DNA of 64,000 nt from NCBI GenBank assembly GCA_936450465.1, contig OW388292.1, positions 8,017,756 to 8,081,755 on the forward strand, written 5' to 3'. The notes under the pieces were generated by a model that ran no database searches, had not been told where the DNA came from, and was given only the letters and a program-made list of their open reading frames with translations. Positions 10,946 through 59,769 of this stretch are shown in pieces. The position numbers and the translations under genes were made by a program. The number at the start of each line of letters is the position of its first letter. Positions within the stretch are counted from its first letter, which is position 1. The stretch is from Gibbula magus (Eukaryota > Mollusca > Gastropoda > Trochida > Trochidae).

Positions 10946-12732
10946 AATAATAATATGTATATTTATATAGCGCATAAGTCCATCCATTTAAGCATGCTCT
11001 AAGCGCTCTGTACAGTGTCAGAAGAGTCATATATAATATTGATGGAAAAGATGAGTTTTGAGCTGTGTTTTGAAGGAGTTCAGTGATGCAGATGACTTGA
11101 TATGAAGTGGCAGGTTATTCCAGAGATGAGGGGCTGCTGAGCTGAACGAACGTTTTCCAAAGTTTTTTAGGTTTGAGCGGGGAACAGTTAGCATGTTTTG
11201 GCCAGATGAGCGCAACTGTCGGGATGGCACATACACCGAGATAAGCTCCGACAGGTAGGACGGAGCGTCACCACTGACACACTGGTACACGATACACATG
11301 ATCTTGAACTGGATGCGTGCCTCTACAGGGAGCCAGTGGAGAGCTTTTAGGGTGGGGGTGATGTGAGCAAATTTGGATGTCCTGGTGACTATCCGGGCTG
11401 CCGTGTTTTGCACTCGCTGAACTTTTTGCAGAAGATCCTGGTTGGCAAGATGAAGCAAGCTATTACAATAGTCAATCCTTGATATCACAAGGGATTGAAC
11501 AAGGAGTTTGGCGGCATCTGTTGTAATAAGATGTCGTATCTGGCCTATACATCGGAGGTGGAAGTAGCATGTACGGCAGAGTTGTTCTACTTGCTTCTCC
11601 ATGGTGAGACCAGAGTCCAGGTATACACCAAGGCTTTTGACAGAATCAGAGAAATCGATTTCTGATTCGCCAATGGTGACTTGCTTCTGCGTGATGGACT
11701 TTAGTTGGTGTTTTGTGCCAAGTAACATTGCCTCCGTTTTCTCGCCATTCAACTTAAATTTTTTGGATTGCATCCATGATTTGATGTCCTTTGTGCAAGA
11801 TGTTGTTCTGCAGAGGGCTTCGGAGATCTGCTTTGGCAGGAACTTGTCCATGAGTTGGGCATCATCCGCATAGCTGTGGTGATCCATATTGTGCTGTGCC
11901 ATAATCAGAGATAGGCTATTTGTGTAAAGGACAAAAAGCACTGGTCCGAGAACGGATCCCTGTGGGACACCACACGAGAGGACAGCACTCTCGGATTTAT
12001 CCTGGTTGATCAAGACAGCCTGCTTTCGATTTGAAAGGTATGATGTGAACCAGCTGAGAGCCCAATCTGTAATTCCAAAGCTATCACAGAGTCTTTTGAC
12101 AAGCGTTCCATGGTCAACGGTGTCGAACGCCGCGGAGAGATCAAGTAGAGTTAGAGATGCAATATGTCCAGTGTCCACAGAGCACCTGAGATCATTTACA
12201 ATCCTAAGAAGGGCAGTCTCGGTGCTGTGTTTCGGACGGTATGCTGATTGAAACCTATCAAGCATGTTATTTCCAGAAAGGTAGGCCCTGAGACGTATGT
12301 TTACAGCTTTCTCGAGGATCTTCGATAAAAACGGCAGGTTTGAGACAGGCCTAAAGTTTTTGAAAATCTTTGAATCAAGGTTTTGCTTCTTCAAGTGTGG
12401 TAGAACTAGGGCTTCCTTTAGAACATCGGGGAAAACACCAGTAGCAATACTTTTGTTTATGATCAATGTGATTGTGGGGAGAAGGACACCAGTGAAGTCT
12501 AGAAGAAGCTTTGTCGGAAGAGGATCTAGAGGGCAGGTTGTTTTCTTCGCAGATACTATTATCTTGCCAACTTCTTCTTCTGAGAAGAGAGCGAACTGTG
12601 TCAAATTGTCACATTCCTTTGGCAGGCATGGCGTACACTCTGATGTGGTTTCAATGTCACAGTCAAATTGTTCCCTGATCTTCTCCATTTTACCAATAAA
12701 AAACTCACAGAATTCATTTGCAAGCTTTTTAT
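10946..12732 (-). mobile_element. 5'-truncated L2/CR1-type LINE inserted in a minisatellite
   Basis: The minus-strand 3' end carries a GCGCTATATAAATATACAT stretch and a (TTA)n tail at 10946-10956, typical of L2-type LINEs. The 5' end breaks off at about 12,732 inside 29-bp repeat units. No endonuclease domain is present. Target duplications cannot be judged because both flanks are repeat units. Confidence 0.8.
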
Positions 12733-12757
12733 AGAAGAGAATCCTCATTGGTTGCAA
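11027..12757 (-). CDS. L2/CR1-type reverse transcriptase ORF, 5'-truncated
   Basis: The open frame of 576 codons has no internal stop. Reverse-transcriptase blocks are in order: FRPVSNLPFLSKILEK (135-150), FQSAYRPKHSTETALL (169-184), LLDLSAAFDTVDH (204-216, with Asp206), GVPQGSVLGP (263-272) and YADD (296-299). A C-terminal region follows with HWLPVEARIQFK, as in L2/CR1/Rex1-like LINEs. The family uses this enzyme for target-primed reverse transcription. The first dozen or so residues are read from minisatellite sequence and a junction, so the true ORF2 start and the upstream endonuclease have been lost. The frame is intact, which suggests a recent insertion, but it is probably not autonomous. 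Confidence 0.85.
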   Translation of the reverse strand: MQPMRILFYKKLANEFCEFFIGKMEKIREQFDCDIETTSECTPCLPKECDNLTQFALFSEEEVGKIIVSAKKTTCPLDPLPTKLLLDFTGVLLPTITLIINKSIATGVFPDVLKEALVLPHLKKQNLDSKIFKNFRPVSNLPFLSKILEKAVNIRLRAYLSGNNMLDRFQSAYRPKHSTETALLRIVNDLRCSVDTGHIASLTLLDLSAAFDTVDHGTLVKRLCDSFGITDWALSWFTSYLSNRKQAVLINQDKSESAVLSCGVPQGSVLGPVLFVLYTNSLSLIMAQHNMDHHSYADDAQLMDKFLPKQISEALCRTTSCTKDIKSWMQSKKFKLNGEKTEAMLLGTKHQLKSITQKQVTIGESEIDFSDSVKSLGVYLDSGLTMEKQVEQLCRTCYFHLRCIGQIRHLITTDAAKLLVQSLVISRIDYCNSLLHLANQDLLQKVQRVQNTAARIVTRTSKFAHITPTLKALHWLPVEARIQFKIMCIVYQCVSGDAPSYLSELISVYVPSRQLRSSGQNMLTVPRSNLKNFGKRSFSSAAPHLWNNLPLHIKSSASLNSFKTQLKTHLFHQYYI

Positions 12758-13165
12758 ATAGAGAGGAGAATCCTCATTGGCTACAAATAGAGAAGAGAAT
12801 CCTCATTGGTGGCAAATAGAGAGGAGAATCCTCATTGGTTGCAAATAGAGAGGAGAATCCTCATTGGCTACAAATAGAGAAGAGAATCCTCATTGGTTGC
12901 AAATAGAGAGGAGAATCCTCATTGGTTGCAAATAGAGAGGAGAATCCTCATTGGTTGCAAATAGAGAGGAGAATCCTCATTGGCTACAAATAGAGAAGAG
13001 AATCCTCATTGGTGGCAAATAGAGAGGAGAATCCTCATTGGTTGCAAATAGAGAGGAGAATCCTCATTGGCTACAAATAGAGAAGAGAATCCTCATTGGT
13101 TGCAAATAGAGAGGAGAATCCTCATTGGTTGCAAATAGAGAGGAGAATCCTCATTGGTTGCAATC
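12733..13165. repeat. 29-bp minisatellite, right part
   Basis: About 15 copies of the same 29-bp unit as at 10831-10945. Variants alternate between ggttgcaaatag, ggctacaaatag and ggtggcaaatag. Each unit holds cattgg, an inverted CCAAT pentamer. That is probably coincidence. Confidence 0.92.
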
Positions 13166-13199
13166 AAAGGTAGTTGTGCAATAAGCAACTATTTCAAAT

Positions 13200-13313
13200 T
13201 CAGTCTGATTAAAATCGACCTTGTTCCAAGGAATAAAATTTGCAAGATAACGCATCTACCGGAATACAAACGGGTTCTGTAGATTCCTCGCCAAAGGCCT
13301 GAGGACATCCCGT
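13200..13313. repeat. Partial copy of the 4274-4468 foldback MITE
   Basis: It starts tcagtctgattaaaatcgac and follows the left half of the element at 4276 with scattered differences (for example accggaatacaaacgggttc), then diverges. Confidence 0.75.
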
Positions 13314-13719
13314 ATAGGCGCATGTTCAAAACCAGTTTAACACAGACAAAGCCTAGTCAAATAGCTAACCAATCACATTATAGTTTTAAACGGTCGCCAT
13401 ATTGAGAGCATTCGAAACAGACGAAAGGATGCAAGCCTATGGGCTGTAATCTGACGGTTTTGCAAACGAGTTCAGACCTCCTCCCTGAAAACTATAGAAA
13501 CGTTGACTATAAACATACCCACTTGTAACAGGTTATGCATAAAGGAATGATCTAAGTAATCTATAGACATTGGGAGAGAGTGCCTAATTGAATTTGCACA
13601 TTGCTTTATTTCATTCCATATACCGGTACCATCTGATTTCAAGACACAAAGAGAGACAGGAGATACTTAAAATGTTTGAAGGAGAGACATCAAGAAAACA
13701 AAACTAAGTACACAGATGT

Positions 13720-16239
13720 ATCATGTTTCATTTATTTCCTTTCATTTACAATCATCTCTTGATAAAACCTTTGAAATTTAGAAAATAAACTTCATCACAG
13801 GGTGGAACATTAATTTCATTTTTCATTTAAATCAATATTATTTTACAAAATATCATCCTTAACCATAATGTTTTTCTTAAGCATCAACTGGAATTAGCAC
13901 AATATATTACCCCAAAAAGAAATGCTCTTCTCAAAGTAAATATTCAACAACTTGATGCAGTATTGCAGGCAATGTTCCTGTATGTATGTACACTGATCTG
14001 GTAACAATCTTGAATAACTTCTTTAAAGTTATATACATATTCACAATAACAAGTCAAAATAGTTAACAAATCCACAGAATATATATAAAAACAAGGTAAG
14101 GCCATTTACTCTTTATAAAAGAGATTTGACTTAGATTTGCAGTTCAGAAGTTAGGTGGGTTCATTGAAGGTACCTTTTGATATAATTCATTCAAATCTAC
14201 TGGCATTTTTTGTACAAAGACAAAATAATGTATCAATTACTATGATTTACTATGGAAATTTTTTTGTCATTCAGGTTATCATTACTAATATAATTATCAT
14301 TTTGTGTTGTATTTTGAAGTAATTTTTTTCGCTGTATGGACAAACAAGTGCTTGTATCAGCTCATGATCCAGTTAGAACAAGAGTAACCTCCCCTTTTAC
14401 GGTAATGCTTATAATGTTAGTCATCATTAATTGAATTAAATAATAACATAAATTCATTTTACTTTATCAATCATAAACTCATTAAATTTCCATTCTTTTA
14501 ATTTTATCTGACAGATTTGAATGAGCATTTTGGATCAAAAGTCATCAAAAACTATTTGTTCACCAAAATATGTATGCACACCAATATAATAATCTTAGAT
14601 TTTCCTATGTTCAATCAAACACATCTATGACAAAATAATGTCAACTGGAGTCATTATGCTGGAGTGAAATGTACTTCAAACTCAATATTTTGCGAGCAGT
14701 GTGGAACTCAATTATGTGTAAGTCTCTCCTGGGCTAACTATTGAAGTAGATTAGGATATACAGCCATGACCTTTGAGTAATCTTTTTTGATTAAATAAAT
14801 AGTTTTTGAAACTTGAAAACTGCAACGTGATACTTTCATGCATCAATTGATACACATCCATTGTTAAATAAATCCACAGAATCCACTGCTTCATGCAATT
14901 TTAGAACATATCTGTGTAATTCTTTAGTAATTTTGATCATTAAAAATAAAATAAGATTTCACCGGTTTTTATTTTATTAGGATTCAAGTAATTGAGAACA
15001 TTTAAGGTAAAATAAATTTTCATTCAAATGTAATTTATTGCACATCGCTTCTTGAACCTGATGCCCCCCATTCTTCTACATTGTACATGAAAATTTGATC
15101 ACTTGATAAGTCACTGGGTTGATGAATTCCTTGTTCCTTCACATCTATATGAAGCAATGTAATAATACTGACTAGACCTCTCTATTGTGGTAGCAGTTTA
15201 CAGCAAAATATGCCATAGTCAATAAATATACATTGATATACTCTAATTACTTATATCTATGTGTCCAATATATGAGGAAGACTGGGCATAAATCATAAAC
15301 ATTTATCAATACCTCTTTCATATGCATGTTAATAATGATGCACCAGTATTATCATTTACTTTATACAATATTTCATTTTAATATCTTTAACCAGTTTAGT
15401 GTATCATCCTCACAAGAAGACTACACTACATATTTTCATAATTTATAATTCAAAATAAATTGTTTATATCCATTTTTGAAAATTCTAACACCAAAAGCCC
15501 AAGTTCACTACTTGTTTTAAAGCAGTTTAAAGTTAAAGTTTGATGGACCCAACGGACACCTATGCCTACACACTCTTTCCATGGTGTGGCAGGCTACAAT
15601 AATACTTTGTCGGGTGTTGTTTAACAATGTTTAAAAGTAAAAAGCATGACAAATTATTCCCAGTTAAAGTTGTACAAAAAATAGACGTTGGCATGTTTTG
15701 ACATAAGTGGTATTTTATATATATGTATATATATATATATCACAAAGTTTCACTGACTTCTCATTACAGAAGAAATAACCTGACTAAAATCGGTGGAAAT
15801 GAAAACTGTTGAATTAAAACTGATCCCAATGGGAACAGATGTGGTCCATTTTGCATATTATTTTCCATGATTACCACATATTGACATTTCAAGTACATTG
15901 AAATATGTCAACCACAAACTAAAAAGCAGACTGAATTCTTCTTGTACAACTCTCTTCACTTGTCCCGAGACAGCACGAGTCAGTATCTGCACTGGCTTCA
16001 AGAAAGTCAATTCAGAGCATTCCAATGTGACATAAAAGATAAAATATTTAACCCTGAAACACATCCAGTCTACTGTTCTCGTTGTGAACACACTTTTCAC
16101 AAGTTGATCCAAATGTAGAGTGTCTTCATCTGATCTAATGCTGTCAATGTCAGGAAGAATGGAGGCTTCACAATCTCAACACAACACTATTTTACACTTC
16201 ACACATAATATTCACATGTCCACTACACTAGACCATGCG
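13720..16239 (-). other. Probable 3' UTR of the SGK3 gene
   Basis: This AT-rich stretch of 2.5 kb follows the SGK3 stop codon and, unlike all neighbouring introns, is almost free of tandem arrays and MITEs. The only exception is a short (AT)n run near 15,716-15,740. A minus-strand AATAAA lies at 13731-13736 (tttatt on the plus strand), where the low-repeat stretch ends. Other AATAAA hexamers occur earlier, so a shorter UTR is equally possible. Confidence 0.4.
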
Positions 16240-52138
<35,899 letters not shown>

Positions 52139-52709
52139 CTGAAACAACAAACAGGAACCATGAATTAAATATAATAATCTGTACAATGAATAATTGAAGA
52201 GGATTGCGTGGTGTAACAAACTACTACACTGAAATTAGACAAGTAAAGAATTATGGAATAACAAGACTTCTGCTATGAACCAGTAGAGCAGGGAACGTCC
52301 TAGCTCTTAGTTTCACTGTAAACACTCAATGATGCTTGTGTAACTTGTGTAATTAGCTGATGGCAACCTGTCACTTTTGTGTTATTATTTTAAACTTGTT
52401 TATTATCTTGTATTGCAATAATTTTGTTATTCATTTAACTGACTTAATGTCTATAAACTTTAAAATGGAATCATTTAATCAACTTTCCTTTCCTCTGCAA
52501 TACCTGTGTATTACTTATTGTGATACAGGTTAGTGTATGATGCTGGTTCAGAAGTGAACACTGTTGTAGACAGGTATGTCATTTCTCTAGAGTTAGTCAT
52601 GTTTTTAAAGAAAAACATTTGATCTCCAACTTCAATTATCTTTCTTTCCATGGGTTCATCAGTACATCTGTACTGCATGTTGTTTGGTCTGTTAATCATA
52701 ACAAAACAT

Positions 52710-52852
52710 GAAATCAACTTCATTGTACTGTAGCTAAGGGTTTACAAATTTAAAATATGAAATCAACTTCATTGTACTATAGCTAAGGGTTTACAAATTT
52801 AAAATATGAAATCAACTTCATTGTACTGTAGCTAAGGGTTTACAAAGTTTGC
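52710..52852. repeat. Tandem repeat, 49-bp unit, 3 copies
   Basis: The unit is gaaatcaacttcattgtact, gtagctaagggtttacaaat and ttaaaatat. Copies are nearly identical. It lies upstream of the PX exon. Confidence 0.9.
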
Positions 52853-53998
52853 CTAGTTTGAGGAATATATGGCTGGGAGAGCAACACCATATATTCATTT
52901 ATACACATACACAGTGTATTTATTAAAACACTGATTAATATGCATACCATGAATGTGTATTGAAAACATTAGATTTGTTTCTCATGAAAATATCACAAGT
53001 TGCTTGGTTAAAGCAGTATTTTCAGTCACTTTTACTTTCCTGGTACCTCCTCATAAAGTGAATGCTATCAATCTATAAGTCATACATGAAAAACATAATA
53101 ATATATATGCAAGTCAAATTGACAAGTTTATAAATTCGAAAAAAAAATACTCTCCTATTATTTATCCACAACCCTAACACCAGTATTCCAGATTCAGTTT
53201 TTCAAATGGTTCTATCAGATATGATTACAATACAACAATAAATATTGACAATCATCAAGAACAGTGGCAATACTTCATGAATAACCCAACAAAGCTTCCA
53301 ATATGTTTCCAAATACTCTTGCAGCCCACACAGCAAGATGAATTATTGAAACATATGAAGGAGTCAGTGGTCATTAAGAACACACATTCCTCTCCCTGTA
53401 TGAAGAGCATATATATACCTTAACATTCACCACACAACTCGCACATACGATCACTTGATGGGTAGGACCAGCGTACTAATCCATCTTCTAGTATCAACGA
53501 AACTGTACAGCATATTCTCAACCGTCCACCACTGGTCAAACCACAGTATGTTCACTCAATTAACAAACTGGAAGACATCACTCTCTGTCCTCAAGAGGAA
53601 GTCCTGATGATATTTTCTCTCAACAAGTTTACGAGAAGTGTCGGTCCACGTTAACTAACGGATGGGCAAGTAAATGTGTTTGTCTTCCTTCCACAATGAA
53701 GCTTGATAGGAACGTCGCTCCTCTACATACATGGCCTGGGGGCACTTGGCTTCAAGAACATCGCGTCACGCCTGAATCAACACAGTCCACATACAGTCCC
53801 CGAGCTAATCGTTAAAACAAAGTAAGGTGACAGCGGTATTTATAGACGCTACGTGAATACGGGGAACTGCTGTTGGTGGATGTGATGTCATTGACAGAGA
53901 CGTCATTACACCGTCCCAAATGTATAAACAATCCTGATGTGACATAGAATAATGACTTGATAAAGTTGACTGCGTCGTTAAAGTTAATCGTTCATTAA

Positions 53999-54488
53999 AG
54001 GTACATCCATTGTGTTGTTGGGGGTTAAATATGACAAACGTTATAAATGGTCTTATTTTATCAAGAAATACCAACTGTTACTGAAAACAACCATTTTAAT
54101 GATACTCGACTTAGTATATTGACGATATGAAGGTAAAAGTTGTGATTTCTGATCGAAAACCGGACAATGGACCGCGTGTGGCGCGCGTCAATGAGTCAAA
54201 CGTAATATTGGAATCTTATTTACGCCAGACAAAATAACAAATTTGGGTTGATAATGTTGAATAGGTCATATAACTACTGTGCATGCAAAAAGGACGTGCA
54301 TTTTCGGTTTCTGCACATGCATAACGATGCTGCTCGATTTTCATTGGAAACTAGTAATTACAATATATTTGGCGTTTGGGGATGAATATGCAAGCTAAGT
54401 GAATTTGTTTGTATTGTAAACAGCACATATGGTGTGTTGAAACGTATTAAAGCCAAATAAAATTTTATGAAACACAATGGATGCACCT
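53999..54488. mobile_element. TTAA-flanked MITE, 490 bp
   Basis: TTAA at 53995-53998 and 54489-54492 bracket inverted ends. The left end is AGGTACATCCATTGTGTT and the reverse complement of the right end is AGGTGCATCCATTGTGTT. It has no coding capacity. A partial relative is at 29229-29391. Confidence 0.8.
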
Positions 54489-54492
54489 TTAA

Positions 54493-57086
54493 TTGAGGCG
54501 TGTGTGACGTCAAGAAGGTGCACCGTCAGACTATGTGGTTCACCACAGCTTTAAACATCAATCAGGCTTAGTGAATAGGAGATTAGAAAGGTATTTTTGA
54601 TTTCACATAATGAGCACCCTACTTTCTTTGACAAGACTCTAAATCAATATTCTAAAAGTATTTTAAACTTTAGATTTATATAAACACTTGTTCATTTAAA
54701 AATCAAAATGAATTAAAATTGTATTTAGCTTTCACTAAAACTATAACTATAAATCCTGATTGACATTTGAAAAACCTGTCTTGAATGTATATTTCTTGAT
54801 TAACATAATTTTAAATGTAAATATTTACTACGTAAAAGATTTCTAATTGATCAAAACATAAAATCCATCAAAAAAACAGACTATTCAACGAGTAATCATT
54901 ATCAGTCAATAATACCATAATCACAGGTTTAATTGCCAATAATACTTATGTAAGCTATTCACACGACCATGACCCGAGGAAGGGCAGATTCCTAATCAGT
55001 CATTACACTGGACTAATGCTGTACTGGCTGACCACTAAATGATCAGATAGAAGCTGATGACCTCACCTGATGTACTCAGCTGTCCTGTTGCTGGTATTAT
55101 ATATATCTACGCCAGTATATATATCTACACCGGTACATGCGCTGGCATTGCATGATTGTCAGGATTATCAACCAAGGACGATCAAGGACCTACTGAATAT
55201 TAAAATCTGCTGAAAACTAATAACTATATTCATCCGATTACTGCATTGGACATACATATATATATATATATATAGGGCTGTATGATATTGCAGTGTAAAA
55301 TCATGAGGTTATCTCTTTCTGCATAAAAATGGATTTCAATCGATATTTTGTAAACATTTCATAATAATGGATGCCAATGGACAAAAAGTGAAATGTTCAG
55401 CTTAATCCTAAACATTTATTGTTATGCAGCTCCTCACCTTGAATAGATATCAACACAACCTTTCCTACTTGTGTGAGAGACAAGAGTGTGATTATCAGCA
55501 AGGTTTAATATATCTGAAGTATATACCTTGCTGTAAATCTCAGTCCTCTTGTGGACACTCGTCTATAAATATACCTGATCATCTGCCTGCACTTGAGAAA
55601 CTGCCTTGGCCATGTGAACAGATTAGATCTGGCTACTTAACCCAAATAAACAAGGTTAAATATCTACTGGAGATGGAGTCATACCAGACCAGTTTTTATG
55701 TGCAGTATGATGAGGAACATCTACCACCTGACAATTTGCAAATGCTGACACATGACTTAACTTGAACTTGAACAATTTGGAAGACAGACAAGGGTACCTT
55801 AGCCCGTAAGTTATAATGTTTACCGAGATAAAACCTTGCTCCAATGGGTGACTACATCCACTGTTGACTGGAACCATCTAGGTGCTGACTGTGCTATTTT
55901 TCTGCACTGATATTTCATATTCACTGGATGAAACATAGATTATTACATGCCTTTTTGCAAAATCAAGATAGACAAACTCAGAAATAAATAACTGAATCCA
56001 TACTAGAGTTGAAAGACCATATAATTTGTTTTGGAACATTTAAGATGGTTATTGAAACAAATTACATAAATAATAAGATGTATGGATCAACAGACATCAT
56101 TTAGTAATAATTAGCTTGTGACAAGTTTTCAAAATGAGAGGATGTACCATTATAATGCTTGGGATCACACTATTTGTAATAGCAGAAATTGTTTTATTTT
56201 ATCATCCCTTGGTATCAGGTACCAATTGCTAGCACTGACTGTCAAAACAATTTACCCACTCAGCCATAGAGACTATGACAATGTATCACCTAACTCAAAA
56301 TTACTAACATATAACTACATTGGATTCTTTCATGTGATACATAGTAACTGTCAAATTATAGATACAACACTCTGAAAATATGACTTTGTTATCCAGTACA
56401 GAAAAATGTATATTCAGAACAATTTATCAATACCTCTATCAAGTTCAGTCCACAATAAAACCTGATGCAATAAATAAACAAGTCCAATTCCAATATAAGT
56501 TCAAACATAAGCATGAGAATTACCTGGCTGAGGACCTGTGAAGTCTGACAAATCTTTTGACTTAAGAAAACCCTTAGTCATGGATTGAGGCACGTCTACA
56601 GTCAGAATTAGTTTTCAACTTCAACCACTTATGATCAAGTGTTGAACATTTCCTATGCAATGAAGCTGTCTTGTAATCTTTATTTATAACTGGTTGACGC
56701 CGACAACGCTCTTATGTAGCCTTCACTGGGATATCAACCAGCGACAATCGATGAGATTATGTAAGTCCAATATATGTATAAACATTACAGAGAGTCGGGG
56801 CCTTGCGACCCACTATAAACATGCAGACATACGACCTTTGAAACACTCGCAAAACCAGAACTGTCAACTTTAACAGGCATTTTGGGTCTCTGATATGTCT
56901 GGAGTGAATCATTTCCCTGAATTAAGAAAGAAATTCAGTTTCCAATATTACAGTATTTAATATTATTATTTATTGTATGTGGGATCAAAATGGGTTATTT
57001 TCTAACAATAAAGTAAGCTCAAAGCTAATCATTTGTGACAGAATATTGAAAAATATATCACATGCTATGAATAAAAGCATTTATTG
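54493..57086. other. SGK3 5' intron or upstream sequence, no recognised gene
   Basis: AT-rich sequence with an (AT)n run at about 55,255-55,275. A 113-codon plus-strand ORF (55424-55765) shows no domain I recognise and is not called. Confidence 0.4.
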
Positions 57087-57166
57087 CAATTGAAGGGGTG
57101 CATTCAAGAAGGGCACATGTCCTATGCTAAATACATGTGCCATTCTTGAATGCACCACTTCAATTG
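57087..57166. other. 80-nt near-perfect hairpin
   Basis: Two 34-base arms match at 32 positions around a 12-base loop (cctatgctaaat). The left arm starts caattgaaggggtgcattca. The size and shape resemble a microRNA precursor, but a tiny foldback MITE is equally likely. Confidence 0.6.
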
Positions 57167-58144
57167 TATTTTTCATGTAATAATATCCCTTATACCTCAT
57201 TCTTCTAAATAGATCAATAAAGTGAAAACAGTTTTGCTCTGATAATGACAGACGTGTGAATACTGAAAATCTATGTCATTTGTGAAAACGAGGACAAATA
57301 TTAAACTTCAAGTCATCATATATACTACATATAGTTTTATGTTCAAATACTATGCTCCCTGAAAGCTGTCATTGCCATTTCTTATTAGCAGTGCCACACT
57401 TATTTCTGATTGTTTACCACTGGCCTGGTATAAGAGAACACCTGTACCTGCCCACATATCAATGAGACCTCTCTCAAAGGGTTACAAATTCCTTATCATC
57501 TACTGCTTGCATAAAGCCCTGGAAACTGTGTCATGCTGATAGTCTTGATACAATAACGCACGTAAAACATGACAATCACAATCAACAAACACTACACAGG
57601 TCAACTACACTACACCAGGGCTATCCTTACCAGTACCTTCACCAATAACAGACAGAGCTCAGAAAGGTTTTAGCAATAAAGCTAATTAGGCCAACTTTTT
57701 CTTGTTTATTTCACCAGCTGATGTAATCATATTCTTAACATATCGTCCATTGGTCGCAGACAATCCCAGGTTAATAACCAGATTAGAGTTTGCGGGACAC
57801 CACAAGAAAAGAAGAACCCAGAAATTGAGCGTCTCGTTTTCCGCTGTTTCGCCTTCTCGACAAACTCAATAAAATGGGTAAATTTAAAATAAATATAAAA
57901 CTATCACAAAAGACTGTTGAACATTAAACTCGAGAAATTGCATTACCAACTAAAGTATTGTACCAATGAGATCTTCTGACTATCACAGGGATGACGTCAC
58001 ACAATTTTTATCATCCCTGGATTCAGTGGAACAAGTTGATTATGACTAGGTCACTTTACAGAAGTTTACAGTTCAAACAAGTTGAATGATCACTGAGGTT
58101 ACTTCATACTAGTTTGTTTAATGAACTCTTTTCATTGCAAAGAA

Positions 58145-58860
58145 TAATCCTATAATGATTCAAAGTGGTAATTTGTATAATTAGGTTAATTTTTAAAAGT
58201 GTTGCTTGGCGTTACCTTGCTGAGACACTGACCCTTTGCAGATTTCAGGAGAAACCTTTTCAAATCTTGGCAATTCCCCATAGTTGATATATACCAAGTA
58301 AACGCCTCCTAGCACACAAAAATGTGTATGATATAGTGTTTACAAGGATTTATGGGTGATTTTCAGATTGTAACCTTGACCTTTTTTATCTTAAATGTGA
58401 ACATGTCAAAAGAATTCCCTGGGGGTATAATCAACCAATCATTATTATGTATTTAATATCAATTTCTGATTGATCAAAGGGTTAACATGACTTTTACTCC
58501 TATTTCATGACCTTGACTTTTGACCTTCAAAGTCACACAATCAATAACCTTTTTTTTTATTGTATATAACAATCATGTAATGATTCAAAGTGTTAATAGT
58601 TAAAATAAGGCATATCCGCAAAACCATGCTTAACTTGGCTGGCTGTGACCTTTGACGGTTTTAGCGAAAACCTTTTCAAATCTTGGTCATTCTATATTGT
58701 TGATATATATACCAAATAAGAGCCTCATAGCACAGAAACTTTTCAAGATATCATGTTTACAATGAATTTTTTTAGTGATTTCAGAACTTGTGACCTTGCT
58801 TAACCTTTGACCTTGAATGCGAACATGTAAAAACAATTCCCCTGGGGTATAAGTAGAAAG
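58145..58860. repeat. Diverged tandem duplication, about 425-bp unit
   Basis: Shared blocks in the same order: taatgattcaaagtg (58,154 and 58,575), aaccttttcaaatcttgg (58,252 and 58,668), ttgatatata and cctcctagcacac/cctcatagcacag, then gaacatgtcaaaagaattcc/gaacatgtaaaaacaattcc. Confidence 0.7.
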
Positions 58861-59769
58861 TTATGTTTATGAGATTAGAAAAATGGTAAAGCCAAAACAA
58901 AATGCGCCAGCAGCAACGGAAAGTGCAAAAAACCCATCTGATAACAGCCAGTGTTACATACAGTTCTTAAAAGCCAACCCCTCTAGAAAACTTTTGCACC
59001 AATTGATTCAGTATTTAAATGGTTGGTTATACATATCATATTATTATTTTTATTATTATTTACACCGTGAATAAAACGGTGCACATACCGGTAGAAACTT
59101 TACTGGTGGCACCCAACAGTCGGAACTTCATGCAGGTAGGTTTTCAAAACTGAGCAGGTTCCAAAACTTTTTGCAAAATATGCAAACCAATAATTATTCG
59201 TACAAATAATGTAAACAGCCCTTCATAGTTGACTTATCAAGCATAAACTATATGATAATTTAAAGACAACCATTGATACTGTTATTACTGGTCTAAAAAC
59301 AACATTTACATAATTTCAACTCATCAAGTGAAAGTTAGTGCTAATGAAAAGCTAAGCTTACATTTTTTCAGAATCCCGTTTGTATGTCCTTGCAAAGACA
59401 GGAATAAGGTAACAAGTCATTCCTGCCTGGTGTACTTACACACATCTTAATAAACGGCTAAAAACCAAGTGTTGAGGAAATTAATCTCAGTACAACCAAA
59501 ATATTTCAAGCTGAGGAAATATTTTTCACTTTGTTAGTTTGTTATCTGCAAAGAGTTGATAACTGTTTAATTGTAATTTTACTGACGGAAAATTTTCATG
59601 AGAACTTGCAGAATTTCTGCAGAAAGAATGAGAGACAAAATAAATTTCTTCAAGTATCTAAATCGTTTGATTTTTCCCTAAATGAAGAATGATATGAAGA
59701 ATTATCAGAAAGTTGTTCACAACCACACTGATAAGAGTATGTACCTTTCATGTAGACACTACTACATTG

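Noticed and set aside
12006..12734. Plus-strand ORFs of 81 and 145 codons
   Set aside because: Antisense shadows of the reverse-transcriptase ORF.
55424..55765. 113-codon plus-strand ORF
   Set aside because: No recognisable family, no flanking splice or promoter signals, and surrounding sequence non-coding in character.
56520..56930. Minus-strand segments with ATG and GT-like donors as possible SGK3 5' exons
   Set aside because: Their short translations show no PX similarity, and the phase of the segment near 56,530 does not fit the PX exon at 51993-52138.
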